The notes: a model not told the origin generated them from the letters alone. A stretch of 64,000 nucleotides of DNA from Rhizobium croatiense (GCF_019793465.1 NZ_JAILYJ010000002.1:124001-188000), one strand, 5' to 3'. Shown: positions 50,532 through 60,723, numbered from the stretch's first letter. Translations and numbers: made by a program.

Positions 50532-51089
50532 ATCCGGCATGGGCTCGCACCAGGCTATCTGTGACAAGGATCATGATAATCTACACGCATTTACGAAACT
50601 TGCGAAGCGGTTTGAGATTTTTCAAGCAAGAAACCGAACCGCTTGTCGCAAAATCGTGTATAGCCTTAACAATAAAACAACTATCCACCCACCCGGCCGA
50701 CGGATTCCTAAAAATAGCCGAAATAATTATTTGCAACCACCTCATTTAAGAAGGCATTTGCTCGCGCCATTTACTTTGAATAGCCACCGAAGCCGGCAGA
50801 TCGGCCATTTATTCCGCCGCAATCCGACGGATCCGGATTTCGCTCGTTTTCAGCACCTTCTCGGCACCCTGTCAATCAGCTTCGGGGAGTCTCTGGGTCC
50901 GCACGTCACCATCCCTCGCAATGTGATGAAGAGGGCGTTAAGGACGCCGGCCGAGCTGTATCGGACCGTCAATCGACTGCAGCGCGAACGCCCTTGGGCG
51001 TTAATCACCTTAATACCACAACGCCACCACACTCCCGTCAAACTCCGCCGTACCATTGTCTCGGCGGGCCCACTTTTTCAGGAGGTGAA
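50532..51089. other. AT-rich gene-free region
   Basis: About 560 bases. 50570-50780 is markedly AT-rich against the rest of the window. A long imperfect hairpin lies at 50600-50651: TTGCGAAGCGGTT pairs with AACCGCTTGTCGCAA (two-base bulge). No coding frame with start signals was found. It may hold a promoter for the methyltransferase, a small RNA, or decayed acquired DNA. Confidence 0.5.
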
Positions 51090-51722
51090 ATGTCTATCGA
51101 ACTGGACGCTACTACCTATGTCCACGCCAAGCCGGCGACCGCTCATTCCTATATCTTGCCGACTGTCGTCGATGTTCTTGAAAACAGTTTCCACGAGGCA
51201 AACGAAACAGCGGTCTTCGACCTCGGTTGCGGCACCGGCGGGGCTGCCTCCGTGCTGGCGGCGAAAGGCTACGATGTCGTCGGCGTCGATCCGTCGGAGG
51301 ACGGCATCGCCAAGGCGAAAGCGGTTCATCCCGATCTTCCACTGGAAATCGGCTCCGGATACGAAGATCTCTCCAGCCGCTACGGGACTTTCGATGCGGT
51401 GATCAGCCTGGAGGTGGTGGAGCATGTATACGACCCCAAGGCTTTCACGGCGACCATGTACGATCTGGTAAAACCGGGCGGCATCGCCGTCGTCTCGACG
51501 CCTTTTCACGGTTACTGGAAAAATCTGGCGCTCGCCGTGAGCGGGAAGATGGATGACCATTTCATGCCGCTGAAGGATCACGGTCATATCAAATTCTGGT
51601 CGCCGGAAACGCTCAGTACGCTGCTGCATGAAACCGGTTTCGAAGACGTCGACTTCGAATATGTCGGGAGGATTCCGCTCCTGGCGAAATCGATGATCGC
51701 AATCGCGCAGAAACCGCACTGA
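51090..51722 (+). CDS. class I SAM-dependent methyltransferase (UbiG-like fold)
   Basis: A 210-residue enzyme. Motif I is VFDLGCGTGGAASVLAAKG near residue 45, motif II VVGVDPSEDGI, post-I FDAVISLEVVEHV, and motif III LVKPGGIAVVSTPFHG. The C-terminal FWSPETLSTLLHETGFEDVDFEYVGR is common in Methyltransf_11/23 proteins acting on sugars, lipids or quinones. The ribosome site AGGAGGTGAA before ATG 51090 is one of the strongest in the window. It is monocistronic, followed by the tRNA-Pro gene on the other strand. The substrate is unknown. Confidence 0.88.
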   Translation: MSIELDATTYVHAKPATAHSYILPTVVDVLENSFHEANETAVFDLGCGTGGAASVLAAKGYDVVGVDPSEDGIAKAKAVHPDLPLEIGSGYEDLSSRYGTFDAVISLEVVEHVYDPKAFTATMYDLVKPGGIAVVSTPFHGYWKNLALAVSGKMDDHFMPLKDHGHIKFWSPETLSTLLHETGFEDVDFEYVGRIPLLAKSMIAIAQKPH

Positions 51723-51804
51723 CGGCCGACCTTATCTCTTGCGGCCACGCCCGCGGCGCTCACCTCTAAGACTGATATTCTGACTGGGATTTCAAGGGGA
51801 TAAA

Positions 51805-51881
<77 letters not shown>

Positions 51882-51981
51882 ACCTGCCGAAACGGCTTGC
51901 TTCGTTTAGTTTTTCAGCGCGCGCAATGCAAGCGGAAAAAACCTGCCTCCCACAAAAAGGAAGTAGTTCGGCTGGCAACAA

Positions 51982-52650
51982 TCAGATCGCGGCGATCTTC
52001 AGCCGGCCTTCGGCGGTCTGGCGGGGCTGCCACGCCTGATAGTTGGCGATCGAGAAATGCGGGGTTTCGAAGGGCGTCGCGTGAGTTTCGGTGATGACGG
52101 TGACATTGGCGCCAGCCGCCTCGCCGGCAAGGATGCCGGCGACGGCATCTTCGAAGACCAGGCATCTGGCGGGATCAACCCCGAGGCGGCTGGCGCCGAG
52201 CAGATAGCCTTCCGGGCTGGGCTTGCCCGATTTGACTTCTCCACCGCTAACCATGACCTTCGGCATCGGGATGCCGGCGGCAGCCATGCGGCGCCTGGCG
52301 AGCTCGATCGGCGCCGAAGTGACGATCGCCCATCGGTCTTCGGGAACGGCATTCAGGAAGCGGACGGCGTCCGGGATCTCGACGATGCCGGACACATCCT
52401 CCATCTCCTCGGCCAGCAGCAGATCCGCCTCGTGGGCCGGATCGACACCCGGCAGGCCGAGCCCGCGGATCACGTCGGAGGCGCGGATGCCGTGGATCGT
52501 CTTCAGGAAGACCTCCGGCTCGAGACCATGGCGCCTTGCCCATTCGCTCCAGACACGTTCGACGACGGCAATGGAATTCAGCAGCGTTCCATCCATATCG
52601 AAGAGGAAGGCGTCATAGGCGCGGTCGAGGACGTCATGAAGTGCGGGCAC
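51982..52650 (-). CDS. HAD-superfamily hydrolase (subfamily IA, sugar-phosphatase-like)
   Basis: A 222-residue cytoplasmic phosphatase. Motif I is FLFDMDGTLLNS near residue 16, motif II VTSAPIELARRR, motif III KSGKPSPEGYLLGA with the Lys, and motif IV VFEDAVAGILAGEAAG. A helical cap lies between motifs I and II. The pattern is closest to the phosphatases of sugar phosphates (YfbT/HxpB and glycerol-1-phosphatase type). The start is GTG 52650 with AAGGAAC upstream. It lies 66 bases after the cellulose operon's last gene on the same strand and could be co-transcribed, but has no known role in cellulose synthesis. Confidence 0.87.
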   Translation of the reverse strand: MPALHDVLDRAYDAFLFDMDGTLLNSIAVVERVWSEWARRHGLEPEVFLKTIHGIRASDVIRGLGLPGVDPAHEADLLLAEEMEDVSGIVEIPDAVRFLNAVPEDRWAIVTSAPIELARRRMAAAGIPMPKVMVSGGEVKSGKPSPEGYLLGASRLGVDPARCLVFEDAVAGILAGEAAGANVTVITETHATPFETPHFSIANYQAWQPRQTAEGRLKIAAI

Positions 52651-52716
52651 GGGGTGTTCCTTGCGGGCGCGAGGCGGAAGGCAGGCGAGTAACGGAGAGT
52701 GGCGGCGGCGTCAATG

Positions 52717-55044
52717 TCAGTCATTGACGTCGGGATGGGTGATCTTCCGCAGATCGGCGAGGCCGCGGGTGGCATCGCGGTTGCCGGTCGCGGCGGCGGC
52801 TTCGAAGATCCGGCCCGCATCATCGTACATTTTCAGATTGAGATAGCTGTAGCCGCGCAGAACCATCAGATCGATGCGCTCCTGCTGCAGCTGGGCGCGC
52901 TGATCGAGGTAGATGAGGGTTTCGCGATAACGGCCGGCGTCGAAGGCCTGCAGCGCACGATCGGCGAGGATCGCCACCTGCAGTTCGGCAGCGCGCTGGC
53001 GGCTTTGCGGCGCCTTGGTTGCCGCGACGGCAGCATTGCTGGAAAGACCGGCGCGCAGATAGGCAAGGCTCTGGCCATAGGCTGCATCTTCGCGGATCTT
53101 GCGGACCGGGCTCTGCAACGCCGTCTCGAAGGCCGGGATCGCCTCCATCGGCCGGTTGATCTCCATCAGGCACCAACCGCGCGACAGCGCCTCGGACGGC
53201 CCGAGTTGTCCGGCGTCGATGGTCGTCGAGCAGCCCCGCGCCCGGCGCGGACCGCGCTCGACCGCCACCGTCTGCATCGCCGGCCTTGCGACGCGAACGG
53301 AGACTTCCGGCTCCGGCTGCGTTGAAGCGGCCGGGGGCCGCGGCGGCTCTGCCGGCTGAGCCGGCTGCTGCGGGGCAAGCGGCGGCTTTGCCGGCTGCGC
53401 GCCGGCATTCGACACCAGCGAGTCTTCAAGATTGGCGATGCGCGCCGACCGGCCGGCCCAGGCGCGCTGGAGGTCGAGCACGCCCTTACTGTCGTTCAGC
53501 TGCTCCCGGGTGACGGCAAGGCCATAGGCGGATGGTTCGTCGTCCGGTTTCCAGGCAAGCGCGGTTTCGAACCAGCGCGCGGCGGTCTGGAACTGGTTGA
53601 GAGAGCGTGCATACCAGCCGAACTGCTGCGCCGTCGGCACATATTTGCGGGCGATCACCTCGGCGGCGACGCGGTGCAACACCTCTTCGGTGAGATCGGC
53701 GGGCGGCTGCAGCGCCATCAGATTGGCGGTAGCGGCAAGATAGGTCGATGTCGCATCGTCGGAATCGGCGCGCCAGCGGAACATCACGTCCTCGGCCTCC
53801 TGAGGCGCCCTGCGTGCGATCAGCGCCAGCGCCAGGCCTTGCGAAGCAACGGCCGTTTCCTCCTTGGCTCGGGCGGCGCGGAACCACTTCTCGGCATCGG
53901 CAGGGTTGTTGCGGCGAAGCTGGTACCAGCCGAGCAGCAGCGCATCGGAGGCGAGACCTTCGCTTTCGGCCAGCTTTTCGAGGCGGGCGATGTAATTGGG
54001 CGCGATGGCAAGCTTCGGATCCTCATTGCTCTCGGCCACGAAGCGTCGGGCGAGGTTGTCGCGGATCGCGTCAAATTCCCTGCTGCCGTCGGCAGCGGGC
54101 TTCTCCAGCGCCAGCAGCGCCTGCATGGGCTGATAGTCAAGCAGCGTCGAGGCCTTTTCGACTGTCGCCCGCCGTTCGGCCGGATCGCCGCAATTCTTCA
54201 GTATATAGGCATAGGCATCCTGGCCGCGCTGCGATCGCTCGGTGCGAACGAAGGCTTCGGCGACGCGCCAGAGAACATCGACCTCGCTGCAGGTCAGCAG
54301 GCTTGGCGTCGCGGCGCCAATATCGACCACAGTCGCATATTGCTTGAGATCCGACGCGTTGATGAGGCGGGCGCGGGCCTCGGCGACATCAAGCCGATCG
54401 AGCAGATCGGTCGGCGGCTGCCAACCGGCATCGGCGGCCTGCCGGTCGGCGATCGCCTTGCGCAGTTCCGCATAGCGTCCATCGGAATAGAGCTTCCACA
54501 TGGCTTCGAGCTGTTTGTCGCCGTTTTGCGGCACAGCGAGCGGATCGGCCGGCGGAACCCAATTCGGATAAAGCGCCTGCAGGCGGGAGATTTCAGCCTG
54601 CAGGCGCACTTTGTCGCCGCGGCTGGCAAAATAGCGAAGTGCGCTTTCGTCGACATCAGGCGGCGGCGGCGCTGCCGCCTGTTGCGGCGCCGGCGGCTCG
54701 GCGACGATCGCCGGAGGGACCGGCGCCGGTTCACCGGCTGTCTGAGGCGCCTCAGGTTGCGCTGCTGCAGACGGCTCTCTTGCGACGTTCGGCTCCGGCG
54801 TGTCCGGTGCTGGTGGTTGCGGAGAGGTGATCGCCTCGATCTTGTCGGCGACGGCCTCGGCATTGAAGTCGGAATTGCCGGCGGAAGCGTCGGACGGCTT
54901 GATGCGGCCCATCATCATCAGTTCAGGCGCCGGCTTGACGGCGGGGATGCCGAACCTTTCCTGCAGGGTGGCGCGATCCTTCAGCCCGGTGACGAGGGTC
55001 GCCACCACGGCTGCCGCTGAAATCGCCACGAGAGAAGATTTCAC
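52717..55044 (-). CDS. bcsK: BcsK-type TPR protein of the cellulose operon
   Basis: A 775-residue protein. The N-terminus has one hydrophobic segment (LVAISAAAVVATLVTGL) as anchor or signal. Residues 75-150 form a Pro/Ala-rich linker. The rest is mainly helical TPR-like repeats (ARLINASDLKQYATVV, LLGWYQLRRNNPADAEKWFRAARAKEE, WYARSLNQFQTAARWFETALAWKPDDEP), with a second Pro-rich linker near residue 555. It probably takes the place of the TPR half of BcsC in organising the export machinery in the periplasm. The start is GTG 55044, which overlaps the bcsZ TGA by 4 bases (GTGA). Confidence 0.85.
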   Translation of the reverse strand: MKSSLVAISAAAVVATLVTGLKDRATLQERFGIPAVKPAPELMMMGRIKPSDASAGNSDFNAEAVADKIEAITSPQPPAPDTPEPNVAREPSAAAQPEAPQTAGEPAPVPPAIVAEPPAPQQAAAPPPPDVDESALRYFASRGDKVRLQAEISRLQALYPNWVPPADPLAVPQNGDKQLEAMWKLYSDGRYAELRKAIADRQAADAGWQPPTDLLDRLDVAEARARLINASDLKQYATVVDIGAATPSLLTCSEVDVLWRVAEAFVRTERSQRGQDAYAYILKNCGDPAERRATVEKASTLLDYQPMQALLALEKPAADGSREFDAIRDNLARRFVAESNEDPKLAIAPNYIARLEKLAESEGLASDALLLGWYQLRRNNPADAEKWFRAARAKEETAVASQGLALALIARRAPQEAEDVMFRWRADSDDATSTYLAATANLMALQPPADLTEEVLHRVAAEVIARKYVPTAQQFGWYARSLNQFQTAARWFETALAWKPDDEPSAYGLAVTREQLNDSKGVLDLQRAWAGRSARIANLEDSLVSNAGAQPAKPPLAPQQPAQPAEPPRPPAASTQPEPEVSVRVARPAMQTVAVERGPRRARGCSTTIDAGQLGPSEALSRGWCLMEINRPMEAIPAFETALQSPVRKIREDAAYGQSLAYLRAGLSSNAAVAATKAPQSRQRAAELQVAILADRALQAFDAGRYRETLIYLDQRAQLQQERIDLMVLRGYSYLNLKMYDDAGRIFEAAAATGNRDATRGLADLRKITHPDVND

Positions 55045-56087
55045 AGACACTCCGGATGCTTCTCCCCAATATAGGCCAGCCCCAGCAGTTGAAGCGTGGA
55101 CGGATAATAGAGTGCGGGCGCAAATTGCAGGGCGGAGACCGGCAGCTTGGTCCCGTCGACTACACAGGCCACAACATCGTTAACAATTCTATAACCGGGA
55201 TCGGACAACACGGTCTTCGGCCGGCCGGTGGTCAGATCGATGGTGGCTGGAATGCCATCCTGCAGCATGCCCTTTCGCAGGCGGGTCAGCAGCACCTTGT
55301 CGGTAATGCCACCGCGCGCGAGATAGAGCGGAATGCGAAGGGCGTTATAGGCGAATTCGGCGTCGAAACCCTCTGCCGGCCGCGGCGGACCGCTAAGGCT
55401 GACCCATTCGGCAGGAAGCTTGCGCGGACCGAACTGCATCGTCTTCAACAATGCTACGCCATCATCCGACAGTTCTTTCCAGGCATCCGACGGGGCAAGC
55501 GCCGCCATCACCGGAATTGCCTCATAAATCCAGTAGGAGGGGTTGATGACGGGGCCGTCCTTGCGGTCAGCGGCGGTAAAACCTTCGCTGCCCGGCAGCA
55601 GAAGCATTTGGCCGGCCGAGCGCGCGACTGTTTTGGCGAGCAGCGCCTTGGCCATGCGGGAGGCCGCCAGGATGTAGTCGTTGCGGTTCCACGCAGTGCC
55701 GGCAAGCGCCAGCGCATAGGCGATCAGCATGTCGCCATCCGTGGCATTGTTGGTGTCCGTCACGTGCGGCTTGACGTTCGGATCCCATTTCCACACGGCC
55801 AGACCATCGTCGCGCAACAGCAGTTCGGTGCGGGTAAAATACCAGATCTGCTCGAAATCGGCGGGGCTTGCCGAGAGATAGGCGAGCAGCATGCCATAGC
55901 CCTGCCCCTCGCTGTGGCTGATATTGTCGTTGCCGTTATCGATGATGCGGCCGCTCGGATCGAGAAACTTCGCCTTATAGGCGGACCACGCATCGGCATT
56001 GATCATCGCCTGCTGCGCGACGGCCGGCGGGCCTGCGAGGGCGAACATGGCCGTCGCCGCAACGAGGAGCACGCGCCACAACCTCAT
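55041..56087 (-). CDS. bcsZ: endo-beta-1,4-glucanase of the cellulose operon (GH8)
   Basis: A 348-residue periplasmic GH8 cellulase (CelC in Agrobacterium/Rhizobium naming). Signal peptide MRLWRVLLVAATAMFALAG, with cleavage near AVA-QQ. The catalytic residues are the Glu in HSEGQGYGMLLA near residue 58 and the Asp in NATDGDMLIAYAL near residue 118. WKWDP and NPSYWIYEA are further family marks. It trims or edits nascent cellulose and is needed for normal fibril assembly. ATG 56087 overlaps the bcsB stop by 4 bases (ATGA). Confidence 0.95.
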   Translation of the reverse strand: MRLWRVLLVAATAMFALAGPPAVAQQAMINADAWSAYKAKFLDPSGRIIDNGNDNISHSEGQGYGMLLAYLSASPADFEQIWYFTRTELLLRDDGLAVWKWDPNVKPHVTDTNNATDGDMLIAYALALAGTAWNRNDYILAASRMAKALLAKTVARSAGQMLLLPGSEGFTAADRKDGPVINPSYWIYEAIPVMAALAPSDAWKELSDDGVALLKTMQFGPRKLPAEWVSLSGPPRPAEGFDAEFAYNALRIPLYLARGGITDKVLLTRLRKGMLQDGIPATIDLTTGRPKTVLSDPGYRIVNDVVACVVDGTKLPVSALQFAPALYYPSTLQLLGLAYIGEKHPECL

Positions 56088-58534
56088 CTCGACCGGCCCA
56101 GATTTTTCAGCATGCGCGATGTGCTGATGCCGATCAGCAGCACGAAGGCAACGAGCAGGAAGGCATAGGAGAGAATGTTCGTCGACAGCCAGTTGGCAGC
56201 GATCAAACGATAGTTGGAGATCGACCAGGGTGTGGAGGGCACGAAATCGAAGCGGGTGACGGGGACCGTCTCGATCTTGGCCGTCTTGCTCGAATAGGTG
56301 GTGATGTGGCCCGATATCTGTGGCCAGTTCATCTGCGCGGTCAGAACCTCCAGTCCCTCGCGAAGATCTTTCGCCGAGGGCGCCGTCACCACGGTCCATG
56401 CGCCGGCGCCCGCGGGGCTGGAGCCTTGGGCAACCAGCAGCGTGGCCACATTTGGCGGCGTGAAGATTTCTTCGGCGCCGGGGATGAATTGCAGCGAACT
56501 GCGGGTAATGTCGAAATTGCGCCCCACCCATTCGCGGAAGGCAGTGATCTGTCCGCGCAACAGGCCGCCGCTGACCTTGGAATTCCATTCTTCGAAGGCC
56601 GTGCCGGTATCGACGACGCCGGGCTGCGCGTCGACCACGGGACGCCACGAGGCTTGGCTTGCCGTGGAGACATTGGCCTGCGACAGCGCGGTCGCCGGCA
56701 TCTGCGAGATCGAGCCGATGAAGATGGCGTCGCGATCGCCGATCGTGTTCGGCGAGGCCACACTCTCGACGGCGATCGGATGGCCGGCCATGATCGCCAT
56801 CTGCCCGAGCAGGGTGGCGGCGGCCGACAGCGTGTCGGCGTCAGTGCGATCGATGAAGAGCGGTGTCGGCTCGGTTGCCCGACCATAGGGATAGGCGGTG
56901 CCGGCCATTGCGGCCAGATTCGGAAGCTGACCGACGCGGGCAAAATCCGGGATATGCAATTCGGAGGTATCGAACAGGGCAAAGCGCGCATTGGTATCGG
57001 CGCTGCTGCCCGGCGCGCAGGCGGCATCGCCCTTCGTCATCAGGATCGCCTCAATTGCCACCGTGTTCAGACCCGGCTTGAAGTGACGCATCGTCACCCG
57101 GATCGGCAGATGGCGGAGAATGCCACCTGTCGTCGAGGTGAGCGGCACTGTGGAGGCGATGTTGTCGTTGACGTAGATATCGATGTGGCTGCCGGGCTGA
57201 ACCTTATCGGTATAGGCGGCGTCGAGCAGCACCTTCGCCTCGCCATAGGCATTGGCATAAAAATCCGCCGGCACGGCGACATTGAAGCTGGTCCGGAACC
57301 GGCGGCCGGCGAATTCGGTGGTTTTTACGCCGAGCTGGGACAAGGGAATGCTGGTATCGGAAAAGATCAGCGGCGCGTTCGGTGCGCTCCAGCGTTCGGT
57401 GGTCAGCACGTCGCGGCGGACATCGGCGGGCCTGTCCACCGGCGAGACGATAGTATCGATCGCCGAGGAGACCGCCTGCCAGGAAGGACCGCTGATCAGA
57501 AGCACGGGCGAGCCGCTGCGCGGATCGGTAACGAAAGCGGCGAGCGGCGCACTTTCGGCGCCAGGCGGCAGGCCGGGAAAGAGCGGCCGCAGCTCCGCCG
57601 CAGTGCCGACGAGCACGCCGAGCCTGCCGGGACCGGCGGCCGGAAGCGAGGCGGTGTTGAAGGCAAAGATCTGGTTCGGCATGCTGCTCAGCACCGACAG
57701 GCCCTGCGTCAGCCGCAGCAGCGGCTCGGTGGTTCCCGGCTGCTCCAGCGCCGGGACGACGATATCGAACTCCGTCCTGCCGGCGCCGTCGACGCCGATA
57801 GCGCGAACTGCGTCGGCGCTCGAGAGTTCCGCGGCGTTCCTGCCGGCGAAGCTCAGATAGGTTCCGGCCGGATCGATGTTCGACCAGAGTTCATAAGTGG
57901 ATTGAATGCTGCAATCGGTGCGATGGCGCTGATCGGCCTGGAAGGTGACGACGTTGGCGCCCGGCTGCAGCAGACCGGAGGGAACCTCGAATGTGACGGC
58001 TGATGGGGCGTCCGGCGAGCCGACGCGCTGCTGGCCGATCGGGCGATTGTTGAGATAGACGGTCAGCGTCGAGGCCTCGGGCGCGACGACGATCGAATTC
58101 TGATAGGCGAAGGTGAAACTTGCCTTGGCCGCCGCCTGCTCGGGCGTCAGATAGACGGACCATGAGCGGCGGTCGTATTCGCCGCCGAGGCTGAATTTCG
58201 AAAAGGGCACAAGATAATGCCTGATATCGCGGGGGCTCGGTGGCGAAGCGGCATTTGCTGCCGCGCCAGGCTGGGGCGCCGGCGCCGGCTGCCGCTGGAC
58301 AATGATCGGCGCAGGAACGGGCGCCGGCGCTGCCGGCGTCGCCGGTGCGGGTGTTACGGAAACCGGAGGCGTGGCGGGCACCGGTGCTGCCACCGGCGGA
58401 GCGGGCGGCGTCGGCCTCGGGGCGACGGATGCGCCGGGCAGCCTCTCGCCGGACATGTCGAAGGGCGCCGTCTGCGCCTGAGCGAAGGCGGAAGTGTTCA
58501 GCAGGAGAAGCGAAGCGGCGACGATGCTTTTCAT
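56084..58534 (-). CDS. bcsB: cellulose synthase periplasmic subunit BcsB
   Basis: An 816-residue protein. It has an N-terminal signal peptide, a Pro/Ala-rich stretch (residues 30-85), a large periplasmic region with repeated carbohydrate-binding and flavodoxin-like domains (GGEYDRRSWSVYLTPEQA, STLTVYLNNRPIGQQRV, FYANAYGEAKVLLDAAY), and a single C-terminal transmembrane helix (LSYAFLLVAFVLLIGIS) that packs on BcsA. It guides the nascent glucan through the periplasm. Its ATG overlaps the bcsA stop by 4 bases. The Pro-rich N-terminal extension is longer than in enterobacterial BcsB. Confidence 0.95.
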   Translation of the reverse strand: MKSIVAASLLLLNTSAFAQAQTAPFDMSGERLPGASVAPRPTPPAPPVAAPVPATPPVSVTPAPATPAAPAPVPAPIIVQRQPAPAPQPGAAANAASPPSPRDIRHYLVPFSKFSLGGEYDRRSWSVYLTPEQAAAKASFTFAYQNSIVVAPEASTLTVYLNNRPIGQQRVGSPDAPSAVTFEVPSGLLQPGANVVTFQADQRHRTDCSIQSTYELWSNIDPAGTYLSFAGRNAAELSSADAVRAIGVDGAGRTEFDIVVPALEQPGTTEPLLRLTQGLSVLSSMPNQIFAFNTASLPAAGPGRLGVLVGTAAELRPLFPGLPPGAESAPLAAFVTDPRSGSPVLLISGPSWQAVSSAIDTIVSPVDRPADVRRDVLTTERWSAPNAPLIFSDTSIPLSQLGVKTTEFAGRRFRTSFNVAVPADFYANAYGEAKVLLDAAYTDKVQPGSHIDIYVNDNIASTVPLTSTTGGILRHLPIRVTMRHFKPGLNTVAIEAILMTKGDAACAPGSSADTNARFALFDTSELHIPDFARVGQLPNLAAMAGTAYPYGRATEPTPLFIDRTDADTLSAAATLLGQMAIMAGHPIAVESVASPNTIGDRDAIFIGSISQMPATALSQANVSTASQASWRPVVDAQPGVVDTGTAFEEWNSKVSGGLLRGQITAFREWVGRNFDITRSSLQFIPGAEEIFTPPNVATLLVAQGSSPAGAGAWTVVTAPSAKDLREGLEVLTAQMNWPQISGHITTYSSKTAKIETVPVTRFDFVPSTPWSISNYRLIAANWLSTNILSYAFLLVAFVLLIGISTSRMLKNLGRSR

Positions 58535-60723
58535 CCGGCATTGACCTTTGCCGCCTGCTGCTGTGCCTCCCGCTCCCGCCGCATGCTGCGGAAGAGGTAA
58601 ACGAGGCCGCGGCTGGTTTGATAAAGCGACAGGCCGAGGAACCAGATGGTGCCGCGGATCAGGCCCGGATTGCGGCGGCGCGAGGTCTGGAATTCAGTCC
58701 ACTGGCCGGAATTGGCGAACATCAGGTCGGCGATCAGGCGGTGGTCGAGGGCGCTTTTCGGCACATACTGGCAACCGACATTGCTGATATCGCCCGACGG
58801 CTCGATGTTGCGGACGATAAGCGGCAGGGTTTCGAGCTCGGCGCCGCTATAGGGCCGGAAGCGCATTTCGGCAGGTGCGCCGATGATCATCTCATCAAGC
58901 TGTTTGTTGAAGATGTGAAGCCTGGCGCCATGGACGGAAACGTCCTCGATCGAGGCCGCGTACCATTTGCCGTTGGCGCCGAATTCGCAGCGCCGGTTGA
59001 CGCGGACGCGGCGAGACAAGGCGCGCTCGCCGCGTTCCGACACGACGCCCAGCGCGCAGCCGGCCATGATCAGATTGATGACATTCCACCCGCCGACGAC
59101 GAGCGTGACGTCGGCCTTATAGGGTTCGGCATAAATTCTGTAGAAGGTGATGACGAGCGCGATGATCTGCACCGCAAAGATGACGAAGAACGGACGACTG
59201 ATCTCCGACAGGCGGCTGACGGCAATCGATTCGTCCTTGGCGGTGACCTTGAAGGTCGGCTTCCTCGGATTGAGCATGACGGAGACGACCGCCGGCAGCA
59301 GATGCACCGTCTGGACATATTCGTAGAGTTCGGAAATCCACGGCCAGCGGAACGACCCGTAGAGGTAGTTCTGCATCATCAGGTTCACCAGCATATAGGC
59401 AAACGTGTAGGCCAGGAACTCGCCGCCGGAGGCGGTGAAGATCTCCAGATCAAAGAACAGATAGAAGAGCGGCGCAAACAGAAAGATCGTGCGCGGGAAC
59501 GGGAAGAGCCAGAATAGCGTCGAGGACATGTAGCAAAGGCGCTGCGGGATCGACAGTCCGCGTTTGAGCAGCGGGAAGCGGAAACGCAGGATCTGCATCA
59601 TGCCTTGCGCCCAGCGGCTGCGCTGGCCGATGAAGCTCGCGAAGGTGGCCGGCTGCAGGCCGGCGATCAGCGGCTTGTCGACATAGATGCTGTTCCAGCC
59701 GCTGCCATGCAGCGCTAAGGCCGTCTCGCAATCCTCGGTGATGCTGATGCCGGAAAAGCCGTTCTGCGATTCAAGCGCCTTGCGGCTCAGTACCGCGGCC
59801 GAACCGCAGAAGAAGGCGGCGTTCCATTTGTCCAGGCCGCGCTGGATGATGCCGTAGAACATCTCGTTCTCGCTCGGCATCTTGTCGAAGGTGCGCAGGT
59901 TGCGCTCCAACGGATCCGGATTGATGAAGAAGTGCGGGGTCTGGACGAGGAAGAGCTTCGGATCGTCTTCGAAATAGCCGACGGTCTCGAGCAGGAAGTC
60001 GCGGGCCGGCGCGTGGTCCGCATCGAAGACGGCGATGAGTTCGCCGGTCGAATGTTTCATGCCGTTGTTGAGATTGCCCGCCTTGGCGTGCTCGTTGCGG
60101 TCACGCGTGAGATAGGTGACGTCAAGATCCTGGCAAAGCTGCTTCAGTTCGACGTGGCGGGCCGCTGCCGCCTGAGCCTCGAGCAACTTGCCGGAATTGC
60201 GTTTCTGCAAGGTGCCGCCATCGTCGAGCAGCCAGACATGCAGCTTATCGGCCGGATAGTCCATGGCCTTGGCGGCAGCCAGCGTGTTTCCGAGAAGGCC
60301 GGAATCCTCGTTGTAGGAAGGCACGAAGACATCGACATGGGGCAAACGCCCGGGATTGGCGGCACGCGATGGGCGCGGCGGCAGCGGTGTGGCGACGATG
60401 AAAAGGCTGAGCGCCAGCATCGCCACGCTATACATTTCGGCAAGGTAGAGCAGCAGGCCGGGAATGAAATTCTCAGGCTGGTTCACCGGCGGCAAAGTGT
60501 TGGTGGTGCGCCAATAGACGTAGCGCAGCACGATCGACGTGCCGAAAGCGAGTGCCACCAGGCGCCACGTCCCCTCGCCCTTCAGGATCTTGATCAGCGC
60601 CATCACCGTGACAACCGTAATGCTGGTGATGAGCTGGGTCTGCAGGTTAACCGGCAGGGTGATCAACACGATCATGCAGAGCGAAACCAGGGCCCATATG
60701 AAGACGCTGCGGGCTTTGCGCAT
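58531..60723 (-). CDS. bcsA: cellulose synthase catalytic subunit BcsA (GT2 + PilZ)
   Basis: A 730-residue inner-membrane synthase that polymerises UDP-glucose into beta-1,4-glucan. Helices at the N-terminus are followed by the GT2 domain (VDVFVPSYNED, LLDDGG, FDADHAP near residue 233, TEDCETAL near 330, QRSRWAQG near 365), more membrane helices, and a PilZ domain with RRVRVNRR near 569 and DVSVHG near 592, which bind c-di-GMP. Start ATG 60723 has GAAGGAAC 6 bases upstream; a GTG at 60765 is less likely. It overlaps bcsB by 4 bases. Confidence 0.96.
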   Translation of the reverse strand: MRKARSVFIWALVSLCMIVLITLPVNLQTQLITSITVVTVMALIKILKGEGTWRLVALAFGTSIVLRYVYWRTTNTLPPVNQPENFIPGLLLYLAEMYSVAMLALSLFIVATPLPPRPSRAANPGRLPHVDVFVPSYNEDSGLLGNTLAAAKAMDYPADKLHVWLLDDGGTLQKRNSGKLLEAQAAAARHVELKQLCQDLDVTYLTRDRNEHAKAGNLNNGMKHSTGELIAVFDADHAPARDFLLETVGYFEDDPKLFLVQTPHFFINPDPLERNLRTFDKMPSENEMFYGIIQRGLDKWNAAFFCGSAAVLSRKALESQNGFSGISITEDCETALALHGSGWNSIYVDKPLIAGLQPATFASFIGQRSRWAQGMMQILRFRFPLLKRGLSIPQRLCYMSSTLFWLFPFPRTIFLFAPLFYLFFDLEIFTASGGEFLAYTFAYMLVNLMMQNYLYGSFRWPWISELYEYVQTVHLLPAVVSVMLNPRKPTFKVTAKDESIAVSRLSEISRPFFVIFAVQIIALVITFYRIYAEPYKADVTLVVGGWNVINLIMAGCALGVVSERGERALSRRVRVNRRCEFGANGKWYAASIEDVSVHGARLHIFNKQLDEMIIGAPAEMRFRPYSGAELETLPLIVRNIEPSGDISNVGCQYVPKSALDHRLIADLMFANSGQWTEFQTSRRRNPGLIRGTIWFLGLSLYQTSRGLVYLFRSMRREREAQQQAAKVNAG

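Noticed and set aside
56088..56648. Extension of bcsZ 187 codons upstream, as if a fusion with another domain
   Set aside because: That part is an out-of-frame shadow of bcsB; the signal peptide and the ATGA overlap fix the start at 56087.
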